Source: Vibrio alfacsensis
GTDB taxonomy: Bacteria; Pseudomonadota; Gammaproteobacteria; Enterobacterales; Vibrionaceae
Length of the DNA stretch: 64,000 nucleotides
NCBI RefSeq assembly: GCF_003544875.1
Contig: NZ_CP032093.1
Span: 744,001-808,000 of the forward strand
Direction of reading: 5' to 3'
Shown in pieces: positions 23,976 to 33,307 of this stretch (its first letter is position 1; each line of letters begins with the position of its first letter). The notes beneath the pieces were generated by a model. That model was not told where the DNA came from and searched no databases. It was given only the letters and a program-made list of their open reading frames with translations. The translations under genes and the position numbers were made by a program.

Positions 23976-24147
23976 AAACACTCTCTTGGGTGGTAACTGT
24001 ACCACCTAAAATGGTGTCCGGCTTTATTAGACCACTACAGACAACACCTATTGAGATAGATTCTAAGTATCTTTTATTAGCTAAGCATGTTTAACGAGCT
24101 AAGCATCATGAAAATTCAGTCACTATAAATTTAAGCGTTATACAAAA

Positions 24148-24170
24148 AGACCGAGCACTGTGCTCGGTCT
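24148..24170 (-). terminator. Rho-independent terminator for the 66-aa gene
   Basis: A 10-bp perfect stem AGACCGAGCA / TGCTCGGTCT with a 3-base loop is followed by TTTTT on the minus strand, immediately after the stop of the gene at 24175. Confidence 0.85.
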
Positions 24171-24174
24171 CTGT

Positions 24175-24375
24175 TCATTCAAGTCTAGAAAATGCATTAG
24201 TAAAGGAGACGCTTTTTATCTTGTACTGCTGTTGATAAGCCAGAATAAAGTCTTTGATAGCGTCATTGACTGGAAAAACACAGTGTACATCTAACCCCTC
24301 AAGAAAGTGGTTATCGGCCATATCCCAGAAGCTTTGTAGCGAGTTACAAATGATGGTTCTCATAACAGTGCTCAT
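24175..24375 (-). CDS. Hypothetical protein, 66 aa
   Basis: A short minus-strand frame (MSTVMRTIICNSLQSFWDMA...) with plausible composition, directly followed by a strong terminator, which supports a real transcribed gene. There are two candidate starts, Met1 and Met5. No signal peptide or membrane helix. It sits between argA and the IS3 element and is the first gene on the core side of the accessory segment. Function unknown. Confidence 0.55.
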   Translation of the reverse strand: MSTVMRTIICNSLQSFWDMADNHFLEGLDVHCVFPVNDAIKDFILAYQQQYKIKSVSFTNAFSRLE

Positions 24376-24604
24376 CTTATTTGTTTAAGAATAACAGCTG
24401 TCCTTGATGTGTCATGCAGGTGGTAATCACAATGCAGTTTAGGGTGCGAAGAATTTGCACCTAGATCCATGGTTGATTGAGTAATGTACAATCAACGCGT
24501 GGATTATAAACAACGACATGCACATTGAAAAGGGAAAATTGGTCATCAATTATATGTAATGCATTGCATTATATTTTAAATAAAAGCGACTATAGCGAGT
24601 GATG

Positions 24605-25943
24605 CTAGACATCTAACGCAAGAATTTTGGATTTTCTTTGAAAGTTATATAAGCCTTGTTTTGCTCCGGGTAGATAATCCACACTCACTTCATAAAACCC
24701 CTTGCTCTCTAAACCAATGTAAGCTGCGCGTAGTCAGTACGAATATTTGGCTTATGTTGTCGAGTTTGGTGCGGTGCTTCATGTAATTGAGTAACATTTG
24801 TCCTCGGTTGCCATCCCGATAGTCAGGATGAATCGCCACACATGCCATTTCCGCTTTTCGTTCTTCAACATATGGGTATAACGCCGCACAACCGATGATT
24901 AAGCCATCCTTTTCGATAATGGTGAATTTTCCAATTTCTTGTTCAAGTTGTTCACGAGATCGGCGAACTAATACACCTTGCTCTTCAAGTGGGCGGATCA
25001 AATCTAAAATGCCCCCAATATCATCGATGTTTGCTTGGCGTACTTGTTCGGCACTCGCCATCACGACTTGTGTACCGATACCATCAAGAGAGAAGAGCTC
25101 CTGTATCAAAGCGCCATCCATTTTGTAACTAATTAGGTGGCTACGAGGTACTCCAGCGCGGCAGGCGGTCACTGACCCTTTTAAGAAACGAAGCGTGCCA
25201 GAGTGGTAATCAGAATCGGGATCGTTGATTTCTGTGAGTGTGCTGATGACTTGTTCTGCTTCTGTAGGGAATAGCTCTGCAATTGCATTGCCCTCGTCGT
25301 TAATAACACCTTGCTCTGAACAAAAGCCGATTAATTTGTCGGCTTTGAGTTTGATAGCAACTTGAGTTGCGACCTCTTCTGATAATAAGTTGAAACACTC
25401 ACCTGTGACCGAGCTTGCGATGGGGCCGAGCAAGACAATTGAACCTTGATTGAGCGTGCGATGAATGGCATCAACATCAATACGACGTGTACGGCCGCTA
25501 TGGCAATAGTCGACACCATCATCAACTCCGAGAGGCTGTGCTATGACAAAGTTTCCGCTGACCACGTTGAGTTGCGTACCAGCCATCGGAGTGTTACTGA
25601 GACTCATAGAAAGCCGCGCGGTAATGGCTAATTGAAGTTGTCCAGCAGCTTGCATAACTACCGAAAGTGCGGCTTCATCAGTGATTCGTATGTTTTTATG
25701 ATATGGAGTAGTAAGGTTTTGTTTTTCAAGAAGTTGGTTTATTTGAGGGCGAACACCGTAGACTAAAACGATTTTTATACCTAGGCTATGCATTAAAGCA
25801 ATGTCATTGATAATATTGCCAAAATTTTTATCAGCGATCGCTTCTCCACCAAGCATAAGCACCATCGTTTTTCCACGGTGAGCGTTAACATATGGGGTTG
25901 ATTGACGAAATCCTTTTACAAGGGCAGTACTACGAATCTTCAC
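24605..25943 (-). CDS. argA: N-acetylglutamate synthase ArgA, one C-terminal frameshift
   Basis: This catalyses the first step of arginine synthesis (acetyl-CoA plus glutamate to N-acetylglutamate) in the cytoplasm. The N-terminal amino-acid-kinase-like domain ([16 protein letters not shown], about residues 30-290) and the C-terminal GNAT domain ([20 protein letters not shown]) are in the standard order. I place the start at the second GTG (25943), eight bases after AAGGAG; the ORF also opens two codons earlier. The frame breaks at GGGG near 24693-24696: with one G removed it continues [20 protein letters not shown] and stops at 24605, giving 445 residues, the family length. An error in a required biosynthetic gene at a G run points to sequencing error. 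Confidence 0.93.
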
Positions 25944-26105
25944 TACCACAACTCCTTTGCTTATTTATGTTGATATTTTGTCTTTTTATTCAAATGTGCG
26001 CAAGGTAAATTTTGGAATGAATAACAAACATCAATAGGATGGCACTTTTTTATTTGATGAATGAGGAACTATAATCGGCCCTCTTATAAAATTCTGTAAA
26101 AGACC

Positions 26106-26549
26106 ATGACGACTGCTGTAAAACCTCGCCTTGAAAAAGCTCAAGAGAGCTCAGACAAATCAATGATCCGTAAGTGGATAGAACGCTCACTAATGCTCAG
26201 TGCGATTGTTGGGAGTATTGTTGCGTTTATGCTTTATGGTGATTTGATTGCTCGCTATATCAACCCACCAATTGACGAGTCGATTGTTTATGGTAAGTGG
26301 ATTGAGCAGGATGTGGCGCCGTATGTAAGAGAAGAGTTTGTTTTAAGCTCAGGAGGAGTGGCGGTTAATGGGGCTATTGTCGCAACCGAGTTTGAATTTG
26401 ATGGTGATTCTTTGTCTTACAAAGTGGGTTCAACGGTTCGTAAGTTTGAATTTATCAACCAACAGCATTCAGAAATGAAACTCGATTCCAATGCTCACTA
26501 TTTGCCGGTGTTTCGTATTGAAGGCCACACACAACGTTCCGTTCGCTGA
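26106..26549 (+). CDS. DUF2850 family inner-membrane protein
   Basis: A 147-residue protein with one membrane helix (about residues 29-47, LMLSAIVGSIVAFMLYG) and a periplasmic C-terminal part including YGKWIEQDVAPYVREEF. This matches the Vibrio DUF2850 family, of unknown function. It is divergent from argA across about 160 bases and precedes mltA on the same strand. Confidence 0.8.
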   Translation: MTTAVKPRLEKAQESSDKSMIRKWIERSLMLSAIVGSIVAFMLYGDLIARYINPPIDESIVYGKWIEQDVAPYVREEFVLSSGGVAVNGAIVATEFEFDGDSLSYKVGSTVRKFEFINQQHSEMKLDSNAHYLPVFRIEGHTQRSVR

Positions 26550-26863
26550 CGATATTTAGTTAGTCAGTCGCCTTTGTTTGCATTATCGTTCTTTTTGAAA
26601 GTCGATTCGTTTTTATGGGCCATTGTTTCTTCGAACCAATGTCTTTTGAGAACCAGTATTTCTTAGAGCTAATGTTTTCTAAGATCTAGGCGTTCTCATC
26701 ACCCAAGTGAATTGAGACAACTTTGGTCGATGGGGTTAAGTGAATGAATTGACAGCAACCAACACTTTTCCTTATTACTGATACACTTTGTCGTAGCTTT
26801 TCAATTGCGTCTGTCGCATTTGTTTGCCATCCTTTGCTATCTTCTATTACGGAAAAGACACGT
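26550..26863. other. Intergenic region upstream of mltA with degenerate repeats
   Basis: About 310 bases without a gene. It carries four imperfect 16-17-bp tandem units at 26622-26688 and T-rich sequence. The mltA promoter should lie in the right half; no clear consensus was chosen. Confidence 0.5.
26622..26688. repeat. Four degenerate 16-17-bp tandem units
   Basis: Units begin at 26622, 26639, 26656 and 26672 and approximate ATGTTTCTTAGAACCA. Identity between units is partial, so this may be an old tandem duplication. Confidence 0.4.
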
Positions 26864-27963
26864 GTTAAAAAAACTCATTCCTATTATTTCATTAAGCCTA
26901 TTATTTGGCTGTGCCCACAAAATGATTTGGCCCAGCAATATTTGATGGCGAATTTCCTCAAGTTTTAAATAAAGTGGATGTGGTTGAGTCGAACAAACCC
27001 CGCGACTTTACAGAGTTTAATAAGCAAGCTGAACAGGTTGTTACTAAGTCACCAAGAATGGCAAAAATGTATCAGCCTTTGTATGAGAAGTTGAGTGAAT
27101 GGGCATTGCAAAGCGGTGATACCAGTGCGTTAAGTGCATACGGCATTCAAGCTGCCCAACTCGGTGGCGGTGATAAAAAAGGTAATGTTCTATTTACTGG
27201 CTATTTTTCACCAGTGATGGAGTTGCGTCATGAAGCCAATGAGACGTACAAGTATCCTGTTTATGGTATGCCGAATTGCAGTGCAGATTGCCCAACCCGT
27301 GCAGAAATTTATAACGGAGCGTTAGACGGTCAAGGATTAGTACTTGGTTATGCTCCAAATCGAATTGATCCTTTCATGATGGAAGTTCAAGGTAGCGGTT
27401 TTGTTCACTTTGAAGATGACGATACTTTGGAGTACTTTGCTTACGCAGGTAAAAACAATAAAGCTTACGTCAGCATTGGTCGAATTCTGATTGAACGCGG
27501 TGAAGTACCACGTGAAAAAATGTCGTTAAAAGCGATTAAAGAATGGGTAATGGCTAACGATGAAGCAACGGTACGTGAACTATTAGAGCAAAATCCATCT
27601 TATGTTTTCTTTGCCCCGCAAGCGGATGCGCCGGTAACCGGTTCAGCAGGTATTCCACTATTGCCAATGGCATCGGTCGCGGGCGATCGCTCAATTCTAC
27701 CGATGGGTACGCCAATTCTTGCAGAAGTTCCGTTATTGAATGTTGATGGGACATGGAGTGGGGCGCACCAACTCCGTCTTCTTATTGTGTTAGACACGGG
27801 CGGAGCGGTAAAGCAAAACCATTTAGACCTTTACCATGGTATGGGGCCACGTGCGGGCACAGAAGCGGGACATTACAAGCACTTTGGCCGTGTGTGGAAG
27901 CTAGGCTTAGAAAACACCCCAACGCAAGCTCCTTGGGCTTTGCCGCCAGAAAAGTTACAATAA
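26864..27963 (+). CDS. mltA: Membrane-bound lytic murein transglycosylase A (MltA), frameshifted near the N-terminus
   Basis: This lipoprotein cleaves peptidoglycan glycan strands to 1,6-anhydro ends at the outer membrane. The likely GTG start at 26864 gives the lipoprotein signal (VLKKLIPIISLSLLFGC). Two missing bases (an A in AAAA near 26920 and a T in TTT near 26948) restore the joined sequence HKNDLAQQYFDGEFPQVL and give about 366 residues, the family size. The MltA core (VLFTGYFSPVMELR, MEVQGSGFV) and the C-terminal 3D domain (VLDTGGAV ... HLDLYHGMG) are intact from 26974. Confidence 0.9.
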
Positions 27964-28064
27964 ATTCCTAGTGAGAGAATCCACTCTCCTTATCTAGACA
28001 TTTCCTCAAAGAGTGCGTATAAATCGCACTCTTTGTTTTTCTATCGATCATCTGGAACTTCAAT

Positions 28065-28874
28065 ATGCGTGAACTCGATACTCCGGCCTCTGACAGCTAT
28101 AACCAACGTTTTGGTGGCACTCGTCGTCTCTACGGTAACAGCGAAGTAGACATTCTTCGCGCTGCACACGTGTGTGTGATTGGTATTGGTGGTGTGGGTT
28201 CATGGGCGGTAGAAGCGCTGGCACGCACTGGTATTGGTGAGTTGACGCTTATCGATATGGATGACGTGTGTGTGACGAATATTAACCGTCAAATCCATGC
28301 GATGACAGGTACGGTTGGTCAAAGCAAAATTGAAGTGATGGCAGAGCGCGTTAAGCTGATTAACCCAGAATGTAAGGTGAATCTAATTGACGATTTTATT
28401 ACGCCAGATAACCAACATGAATATTTGAGCAAAGAGTTCGATTACGTGTTGGATGCGATTGACAGTGTGAAAGCAAAAGCGTCGTTATTGGCTTACTGCC
28501 GTAGCAACAAGATTAAAGTGATTACAACCGGCGGTGCTGGTGGCCAAATCGATCCAACCCAAATCATGGTGGCGGATCTGACCAAGACAATCCAAGATCC
28601 ACTGGCTAAGAAGATCAAAGATACCTTGCGTCGTCATCATAACTTCCCGAAAAACCCTGCACGTAAGTTTGGCATCGATTGTGTCTTTTCTACAGAGCAA
28701 TTGAAGTACCCACAAGCCGATGGTTCAGTGTGTGGTGTGAAATCGACAGCAGAGGGGCCTAAACGTATGGACTGTGCGAGCGGTTTTGGCGCGGCGACGG
28801 TTGTAACAGCAACGTTCGGTTTTGTTGCGGTATCACGCATCGTTGAAAAGCTGATTCAAAAGCACAAGAAGTAA
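28065..28874 (+). CDS. tcdA: tRNA threonylcarbamoyladenosine dehydratase TcdA (CsdL)
   Basis: A 269-residue E1-like protein that cyclises t6A37 of tRNA to ct6A using ATP. The Rossmann motif GIGGVGSWAVEALARTGIG (about residues 38-56) and the R-Q-I-H motif around NINRQIHAMTGTVG are typical of the ThiF/MoeB superfamily. It lies 20 bases before csdE on the same strand, with csdA nearby, matching the known functional link between CsdA-CsdE and TcdA. Confidence 0.93.
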   Translation: MRELDTPASDSYNQRFGGTRRLYGNSEVDILRAAHVCVIGIGGVGSWAVEALARTGIGELTLIDMDDVCVTNINRQIHAMTGTVGQSKIEVMAERVKLINPECKVNLIDDFITPDNQHEYLSKEFDYVLDAIDSVKAKASLLAYCRSNKIKVITTGGAGGQIDPTQIMVADLTKTIQDPLAKKIKDTLRRHHNFPKNPARKFGIDCVFSTEQLKYPQADGSVCGVKSTAEGPKRMDCASGFGAATVVTATFGFVAVSRIVEKLIQKHKK

Positions 28875-28894
28875 TTCAGACAAGAGAGCGCATC

Positions 28895-29323
28895 ATGACG
28901 GATTTTCCTGCATCGCCATTTGGCATTGATATCACCAGTGAAGACATTGTTGCAACTATGCAGCGATTTAAAGGTTGGGAAGACCGTTATCGCCAAGTGA
29001 TTCAGTGGGGTAAAAAGCTGCCACCAATGCCAGAAGAACTTAAATCAGAGCAAGTCACCGTGTCTGGTTGTGAAAGCTTAGTGTGGCTAGTCAGCAAAGA
29101 ACAAGATGGTGTATGGCACTTCTGCGCTGATTCTGATGCGCGAATCGTTCGTGGTTTAATTGCATTAGTGATGGCGGCTTACGATGGTAAAACTGCAGCG
29201 CAAATTCAAGCGTTTGATATTGATGCTTACTTTGAAAAGCTCGGTTTAATCGCTCACCTTAGTCCATCGCGCGGTAACGGTTTAAAAGCGATTGTTGAGC
29301 AGATCAAAACACAAGCTCAATAA
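28895..29323 (+). CDS. csdE: Cysteine desulfurase sulfur acceptor CsdE
   Basis: A 142-residue SufE-family protein. The acceptor Cys is in VSGCESLVWLV (about residue 59). It takes persulfide sulfur from CsdA. It is co-directional with tcdA and convergent with csdA. Confidence 0.92.
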   Translation: MTDFPASPFGIDITSEDIVATMQRFKGWEDRYRQVIQWGKKLPPMPEELKSEQVTVSGCESLVWLVSKEQDGVWHFCADSDARIVRGLIALVMAAYDGKTAAQIQAFDIDAYFEKLGLIAHLSPSRGNGLKAIVEQIKTQAQ

Positions 29324-29352
29324 GAAAAGGGGCTAGTTAAAGATCCTAGGTT

Positions 29353-29380
29353 GATAGGCCCTAGGAGCCTAGGACCTATC
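29353..29380. terminator. Bidirectional hairpin between csdE and csdA
   Basis: GATAGGCCCTAGG pairs with CCTAGGACCTATC (one mismatch, wobble on one strand) with a 2-base loop. It sits between convergent stops at 29323 and 29394. Confidence 0.55.
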
Positions 29381-29393
29381 TTTAAACCGTTTC

Positions 29394-30605
29394 CTAAAGC
29401 ATATCGACCGCTTTCTCGACCGCAGCAATCAGCTTCTCAACGTCTTCTAGCGTATTGTAGATACCAAAAGAAACGCGCACCGTGCCTTTGACGTTAAGTG
29501 CATCCATCAGAGGGTGAGCACAGTGGTGCCCGGCGCGAACGGCGATACCTTGTTGATCGAGCAGCGTCGCAATGTCTTGGTGGTGAACACCATCCATTAC
29601 AAACGTCAGCACTGAAGCGTTAGGCTGGTAACCAAGAATTTGGATATCATCGAACTGGCGCAGCGCTTGGTAAGCTTTGTCTTGCAGAGTATGCAAATGC
29701 GCCTCAACTGCACCTTGGTCGAAGCCTTGATACCAGTTGATGGCTTTCGCTAGGGCAATCGCACCAGCCACGTTCGGTGTACCCGCTTCAAACTTACCCG
29801 GCAAGGCAGAGAATGTCGTTTTCTCAAATGAGACTCTCTCAACCATTTTACCGCCGCCGTGCCATGGTGGCATCGCTTCTAAAAGTTCAAGTCTGCCATA
29901 CAGCACGCCGATACCAGCGGGAGCGTAAAGTTTGTGGCCAGAGAATACGTAAAAATCGACATCTAATTCAGCCAAATTAAGTGGCTCGTGTACGATGCCT
30001 TGCGCACCATCGACAACCACAACAGCACCTACTTTATGGGCTAAAGCAATGATTTTCTCGACAGGTTGACGAGTGCCGGTCACATTTGTAATTTGCGCAC
30101 AAGCGACGATCTTACAACGCTCCGATAATAGAGCCTCAAATGCATCGATATCAAATTGGCAACTCGATGTCATCGGAACCTTAATGATCTTTGCCCCCGT
30201 CTGTTCTGCAACAATCTGCCAAGGTACGATGTTTGCGTGGTGTTCCATCTCACTAATCAGGATTTCATCACCCGCTTGGAGTGTGCTTCGGGCGTAAGTT
30301 TGCGCGATTAAGTTCAGCGCTTCTGTTGCCCCACGAGTCCAAATGATTTCTTTTGAGTTGGTTGCCCCAATAAACGCAGCTACGGTCTCACGAGCGGCCT
30401 CAAATTGGCTGGTAGCATTAGCGGTTAGGCTATGGCTGCCGCGATGTACATTGGCGTTTTGTGCGCTGTAATAACGGCTGATTACATCAATCACGCATTG
30501 TGGCTTTTGAGTCGTCGCTGCGCTATCGAGATACACCAAAGGAACGTGGTTTACTTCTTGATTAAGAGCTGGGAATTGCGCGCGTACGGCATTGATATCA
30601 AACAT
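29394..30605 (-). CDS. csdA: Cysteine desulfurase CsdA (SufS-like class V aminotransferase)
   Basis: A 403-residue PLP enzyme that releases sulfur from cysteine as a protein persulfide. The PLP lysine is in FSGHKLYAPAGIG and the catalytic Cys in RAGHHCAHPLMD near the C-terminus. Group II desulfurases (CsdA/SufS) have this short Cys loop. The start is adjacent to the yajL stop (one base shared), so the two are co-transcribed. Confidence 0.93.
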   Translation of the reverse strand: MFDINAVRAQFPALNQEVNHVPLVYLDSAATTQKPQCVIDVISRYYSAQNANVHRGSHSLTANATSQFEAARETVAAFIGATNSKEIIWTRGATEALNLIAQTYARSTLQAGDEILISEMEHHANIVPWQIVAEQTGAKIIKVPMTSSCQFDIDAFEALLSERCKIVACAQITNVTGTRQPVEKIIALAHKVGAVVVVDGAQGIVHEPLNLAELDVDFYVFSGHKLYAPAGIGVLYGRLELLEAMPPWHGGGKMVERVSFEKTTFSALPGKFEAGTPNVAGAIALAKAINWYQGFDQGAVEAHLHTLQDKAYQALRQFDDIQILGYQPNASVLTFVMDGVHHQDIATLLDQQGIAVRAGHHCAHPLMDALNVKGTVRVSFGIYNTLEDVEKLIAAVEKAVDML

Positions 30606-31204
30606 TATTCATCACCGAATTCGTGATAATGAAGAGTAGGAAGAGTGACCATAGGTTCAGCCACTGTCCATGCATGTTCTTTACCAGAAAGCTTGATGAT
30701 GATCTCCATTGCAAATTCGAGCGCCGTACCTGGGCCCTGACTGGTGAGCAAGTTGTGGTTTATATCCATAGTGACGCGTTTTGCACGCCATTTGTCTGTA
30801 GGGATATGGGATTGAAAGTTAGGGTGGCAAGTCATTAATGCTTCTGGATAAAGATCATGATGTTGCAGTACTAAAGCCGGCGCTGCGCAAATCGCTGCGA
30901 CAAGCTTACCCTCGTACATGTGCTGCCTAATGATTTCGATCATGATGGTGCTATCACGGAATGTCTCAGCGCCACCGACACCGCCAGAGAGAACAATGGC
31001 ATCAAACTCGTCATCAGCAATATCAACCAATTTACAATCGGCCGTTAAGGTGACACCACGCGACGCTTTCATTGTCAGCGCGCCATCGAAATCGGCACTT
31101 GCGACCGTTACGTCATAGCCAGCACGAACCATAATATCGATAACGGTCACGGCTTCCATTTCTTCCGTGCCTGGTGCAATAGGAACTAAGATTTTTTTGT
31201 TCAT
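30605..31204 (-). CDS. yajL: DJ-1/PfpI family protein YajL (ThiJ-like)
   Basis: A 199-residue DJ-1 superfamily protein with the nucleophile elbow AAICAAPALVL (Cys about 105) and an early Glu in PGTEEMEAV. E. coli YajL is a cytoplasmic chaperone / deglycase linked to oxidative stress. It overlaps the upstream panE by 4 bases and adjoins csdA. Confidence 0.9.
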   Translation of the reverse strand: MNKKILVPIAPGTEEMEAVTVIDIMVRAGYDVTVASADFDGALTMKASRGVTLTADCKLVDIADDEFDAIVLSGGVGGAETFRDSTIMIEIIRQHMYEGKLVAAICAAPALVLQHHDLYPEALMTCHPNFQSHIPTDKWRAKRVTMDINHNLLTSQGPGTALEFAMEIIIKLSGKEHAWTVAEPMVTLPTLHYHEFGDE

Positions 31205-32094
31205 TGTTCTGTCCAGCTTTGTTCAATTTGTTTGAGGCATTGATAGAGTTTGGCATTCTCTGGTGTATTTATTTGATGCTTTTTGGCCGCTTGCAATAAA
31301 TAGCCGGTAATAAAGTCGATCTCGGTACGACGCTTATGAAAAACGTCTTGCCTCATAGAAGAGTAGTTTGCAGCTGTCGCGTTAACCACTTGCATAATGG
31401 TGCGATGCAACGTGTCAAAATCCGTGACGATCGCTTCTTTATTCATCACCTCAACCAGCTCGTGAGTGATGGCTTCTAATAAAGATGAATATTGTTCTGC
31501 GGCAAGGTCACCATTTTTACATTGATGAATGGCGGTCAGCGGGTTGATAGCACAATTGATCGCAAGTTTCGTCCACAAGGCGGAATGGATATTTGGATTC
31601 CAATTCACGCTTGGTAGGGCGTGATTCATGACATCTTGCAAGAACTCACACTTTGCTCCCTTAGCATTAAATCCACCGACTTGTGTGTATCCATGACCAG
31701 TGTGCAACACATGCTGCTTGGTTGGCTTGTAGGCGCCATGCGTTGTCGTCGCAATCACAATCGGATTGTCGCTTAACTTCGACTCTAACCATTCTGCGGT
31801 ACCCATACCATTATGCATTAGCATTACGATAGTATCCGCGTTGATGTGTGGTAAAAGAGGTTCAATTGCAGATTCAACTTGCCAAGCTTTTACCGTAATT
31901 AAAATCAAATCAGCCTCTTGTAAAGAGGAAATGCTTTGATTGGAATAAGTGGTCAGCGGAGCATCATCCAGTTGAAGCGACAACTCGCTCTCTGAGGTGC
32001 GTCCCCACAATGACACGTGGTGTCCAGCTAGCTGAAATTTTGTTGCCCAAAGAGAGCCAACTGCTCCAGGGCCAAGGATGAGAATATTCACCAA
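31201..32094 (-). CDS. panE: 2-dehydropantoate 2-reductase PanE
   Basis: A 297-residue NADPH-dependent reductase of pantothenate synthesis (ketopantoate to pantoate). The N-terminal Rossmann motif is LILGPGAVGSLWA; the catalytic Lys is in TKLAINCAINPLTAI. First gene of the panE-yajL-csdA run on the minus strand. Confidence 0.92.
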   Translation of the reverse strand: MVNILILGPGAVGSLWATKFQLAGHHVSLWGRTSESELSLQLDDAPLTTYSNQSISSLQEADLILITVKAWQVESAIEPLLPHINADTIVMLMHNGMGTAEWLESKLSDNPIVIATTTHGAYKPTKQHVLHTGHGYTQVGGFNAKGAKCEFLQDVMNHALPSVNWNPNIHSALWTKLAINCAINPLTAIHQCKNGDLAAEQYSSLLEAITHELVEVMNKEAIVTDFDTLHRTIMQVVNATAANYSSMRQDVFHKRRTEIDFITGYLLQAAKKHQINTPENAKLYQCLKQIEQSWTEQ

Positions 32095-32152
32095 ACGCTC
32101 TCAATAAAAAGGTTTGCTGCAAGGATAATGAGGGAAAAAAGGAAAGCAAATA

Positions 32153-32178
32153 AAAATGGCGCCAAGAGGCGCCATTTT
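32153..32178 (-). terminator. Rho-independent terminator of ompK
   Basis: An 11-bp perfect stem AAAATGGCGCC / GGCGCCATTTT with an AAGA loop (as read on the plus strand); a T-rich run follows on the minus strand, 23 bases after the ompK stop. Confidence 0.9.
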
Positions 32179-32201
32179 CGGAGAACTTATCGATTGTTCG
32201 A

Positions 32202-32984
32202 TTAGAACTTGTAAGTTGCAGCAAAGTAATGTGCAGCACCTGATGATGGGAATTTAGATGAATCTTTGATGCCGTATACGTCGTTGTATAGTTTCAAGCC
32301 GTAACCTAGCGCAAAGTGGTCAACGTGCCAGTAGATACCGTTGAACATTGCACCACCATGGCTTGAGTTAGCACCATTGTTATCATCCATACCGAATTCG
32401 TAATCTAGGTAACCTTGGTAAGAAATGAATGAACCATTTTCGAAGTGAATAAATGGTTTAAACCAGTTAGTCGAAATTTGGTAGCCGTTCCACTCGTGAG
32501 ATTGTAGGTCATGACGAGCGTATAGGTTAAATTGCATTTTGCCAAACCAAGGCACCATTACATCAGAACCTAGACCCCATTTAGTTTTGTAACCAGCATC
32601 ACCACCATCTACGATGTTTTCACTTGCAATGTATAGCTCTTGAACAGGACCAAAAGATAGGTCAACACCAGTTGCCGCATCAATAGACATGCGAGGGTTG
32701 AATTTTAGGAATAGACGGTCCGCGCCATCTTTTTCGCTGCTTGAACTGTTGCTTGGATTGAATAGGTCAAGGTAACCATATAGGTCAAAGATACCAGAGC
32801 GACCGCCGAACTCCATTTCAAGGTAAGTATGGTTCACATCACCTGGCTTCTCATCAATAGTGTGCATTACATTGAATTGCATCCATGAAAAATCGTTCTT
32901 ACGAACGCCGTCAGAGTAATCTGCCGCCATAACTGGAGCTGATGTAGCCGCTAGTAGGCTAAGAGCTAAAAGTGATTTACGCAT
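32202..32984 (-). CDS. ompK: OmpK, Tsx-type nucleoside-specific outer membrane channel
   Basis: A 260-residue outer membrane protein with a signal peptide ending APVMA-ADYSDG and a beta-barrel that ends in Phe (AATYKF). The Vibrio OmpK/Tsx family forms a nucleoside channel and serves as phage KVP40 receptor in some Vibrio. Monocistronic: terminator downstream and a 320-base regulatory region upstream. Confidence 0.93.
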   Translation of the reverse strand: MRKSLLALSLLAATSAPVMAADYSDGVRKNDFSWMQFNVMHTIDEKPGDVNHTYLEMEFGGRSGIFDLYGYLDLFNPSNSSSSEKDGADRLFLKFNPRMSIDAATGVDLSFGPVQELYIASENIVDGGDAGYKTKWGLGSDVMVPWFGKMQFNLYARHDLQSHEWNGYQISTNWFKPFIHFENGSFISYQGYLDYEFGMDDNNGANSSHGGAMFNGIYWHVDHFALGYGLKLYNDVYGIKDSSKFPSSGAAHYFAATYKF

Positions 32985-33110
32985 AAGGGGACTCTCTATG
33001 TTTGTAATGATTCAGAACACGCAATCTTCGCTGCGCTTTCCAATTGGCGGGAATAATAGCGATAAAAATCTCAAATGAAAGTGATAAAAGGTGCAAAAAT
33101 AAAGTTTTTT

Positions 33111-33126
33111 GGTGATGCATGTCACG
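33111..33126. promoter_or_regulatory. CRP-like binding site upstream of ompK
   Basis: GGTGA-TGCATG-TCACG differs from TGTGA-N6-TCACA at one base per half. A weaker second candidate TGTGA-CTTGTG-TCGTT lies at 33181-33196. tsx-type genes are cAMP-CRP controlled in enterics, which fits, but binding is inferred. Confidence 0.45.
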
Positions 33127-33253
33127 AATCTAATTAATCCCATGGAACTTTCCGGTTGTTGCATTGATTTGCACTAATTATGTGACTTGTGTCGTTTGCG
33201 CAAGCGTTTTTATGATTTTTTAAGCCACTCGATTAACCAACAGAAACAGTTAG

Positions 33254-33280
33254 TGATCTGATTTGTGTCCTCTCCGTAAC
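33254..33280 (+). promoter_or_regulatory. Candidate ECF (RpoE/ChrR-type) promoter
   Basis: TGATCT and CGTAAC are separated by 15 bases, 27 bases before the ATG at 33308. This resembles the TGATC / CGTA elements used by ChrR-regulated ECF sigma factors; such a sigma and ChrR are encoded downstream in the same direction. Confidence 0.4.
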
Positions 33281-33307
33281 ACTCTATGAATCAAAGAGGA
33301 CGTTTGA

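Larger units (their letters stand above)
32985..33307. other. Divergent regulatory region, ompK / LON-domain operon
   Basis: A region of 323 bases between divergent genes. It holds two CRP-like sites toward ompK and a TGATCT-N15-CGTAAC promoter candidate toward the plus-strand operon. Confidence 0.55.

Noticed and set aside
25950..26105. ArgR (ARG box) operator upstream of argA
   Set aside because: TGAAT/ATTCA half-sites occur (for example TTTGAATAAAA on the minus strand), but no full 18-bp box or paired boxes could be shown.
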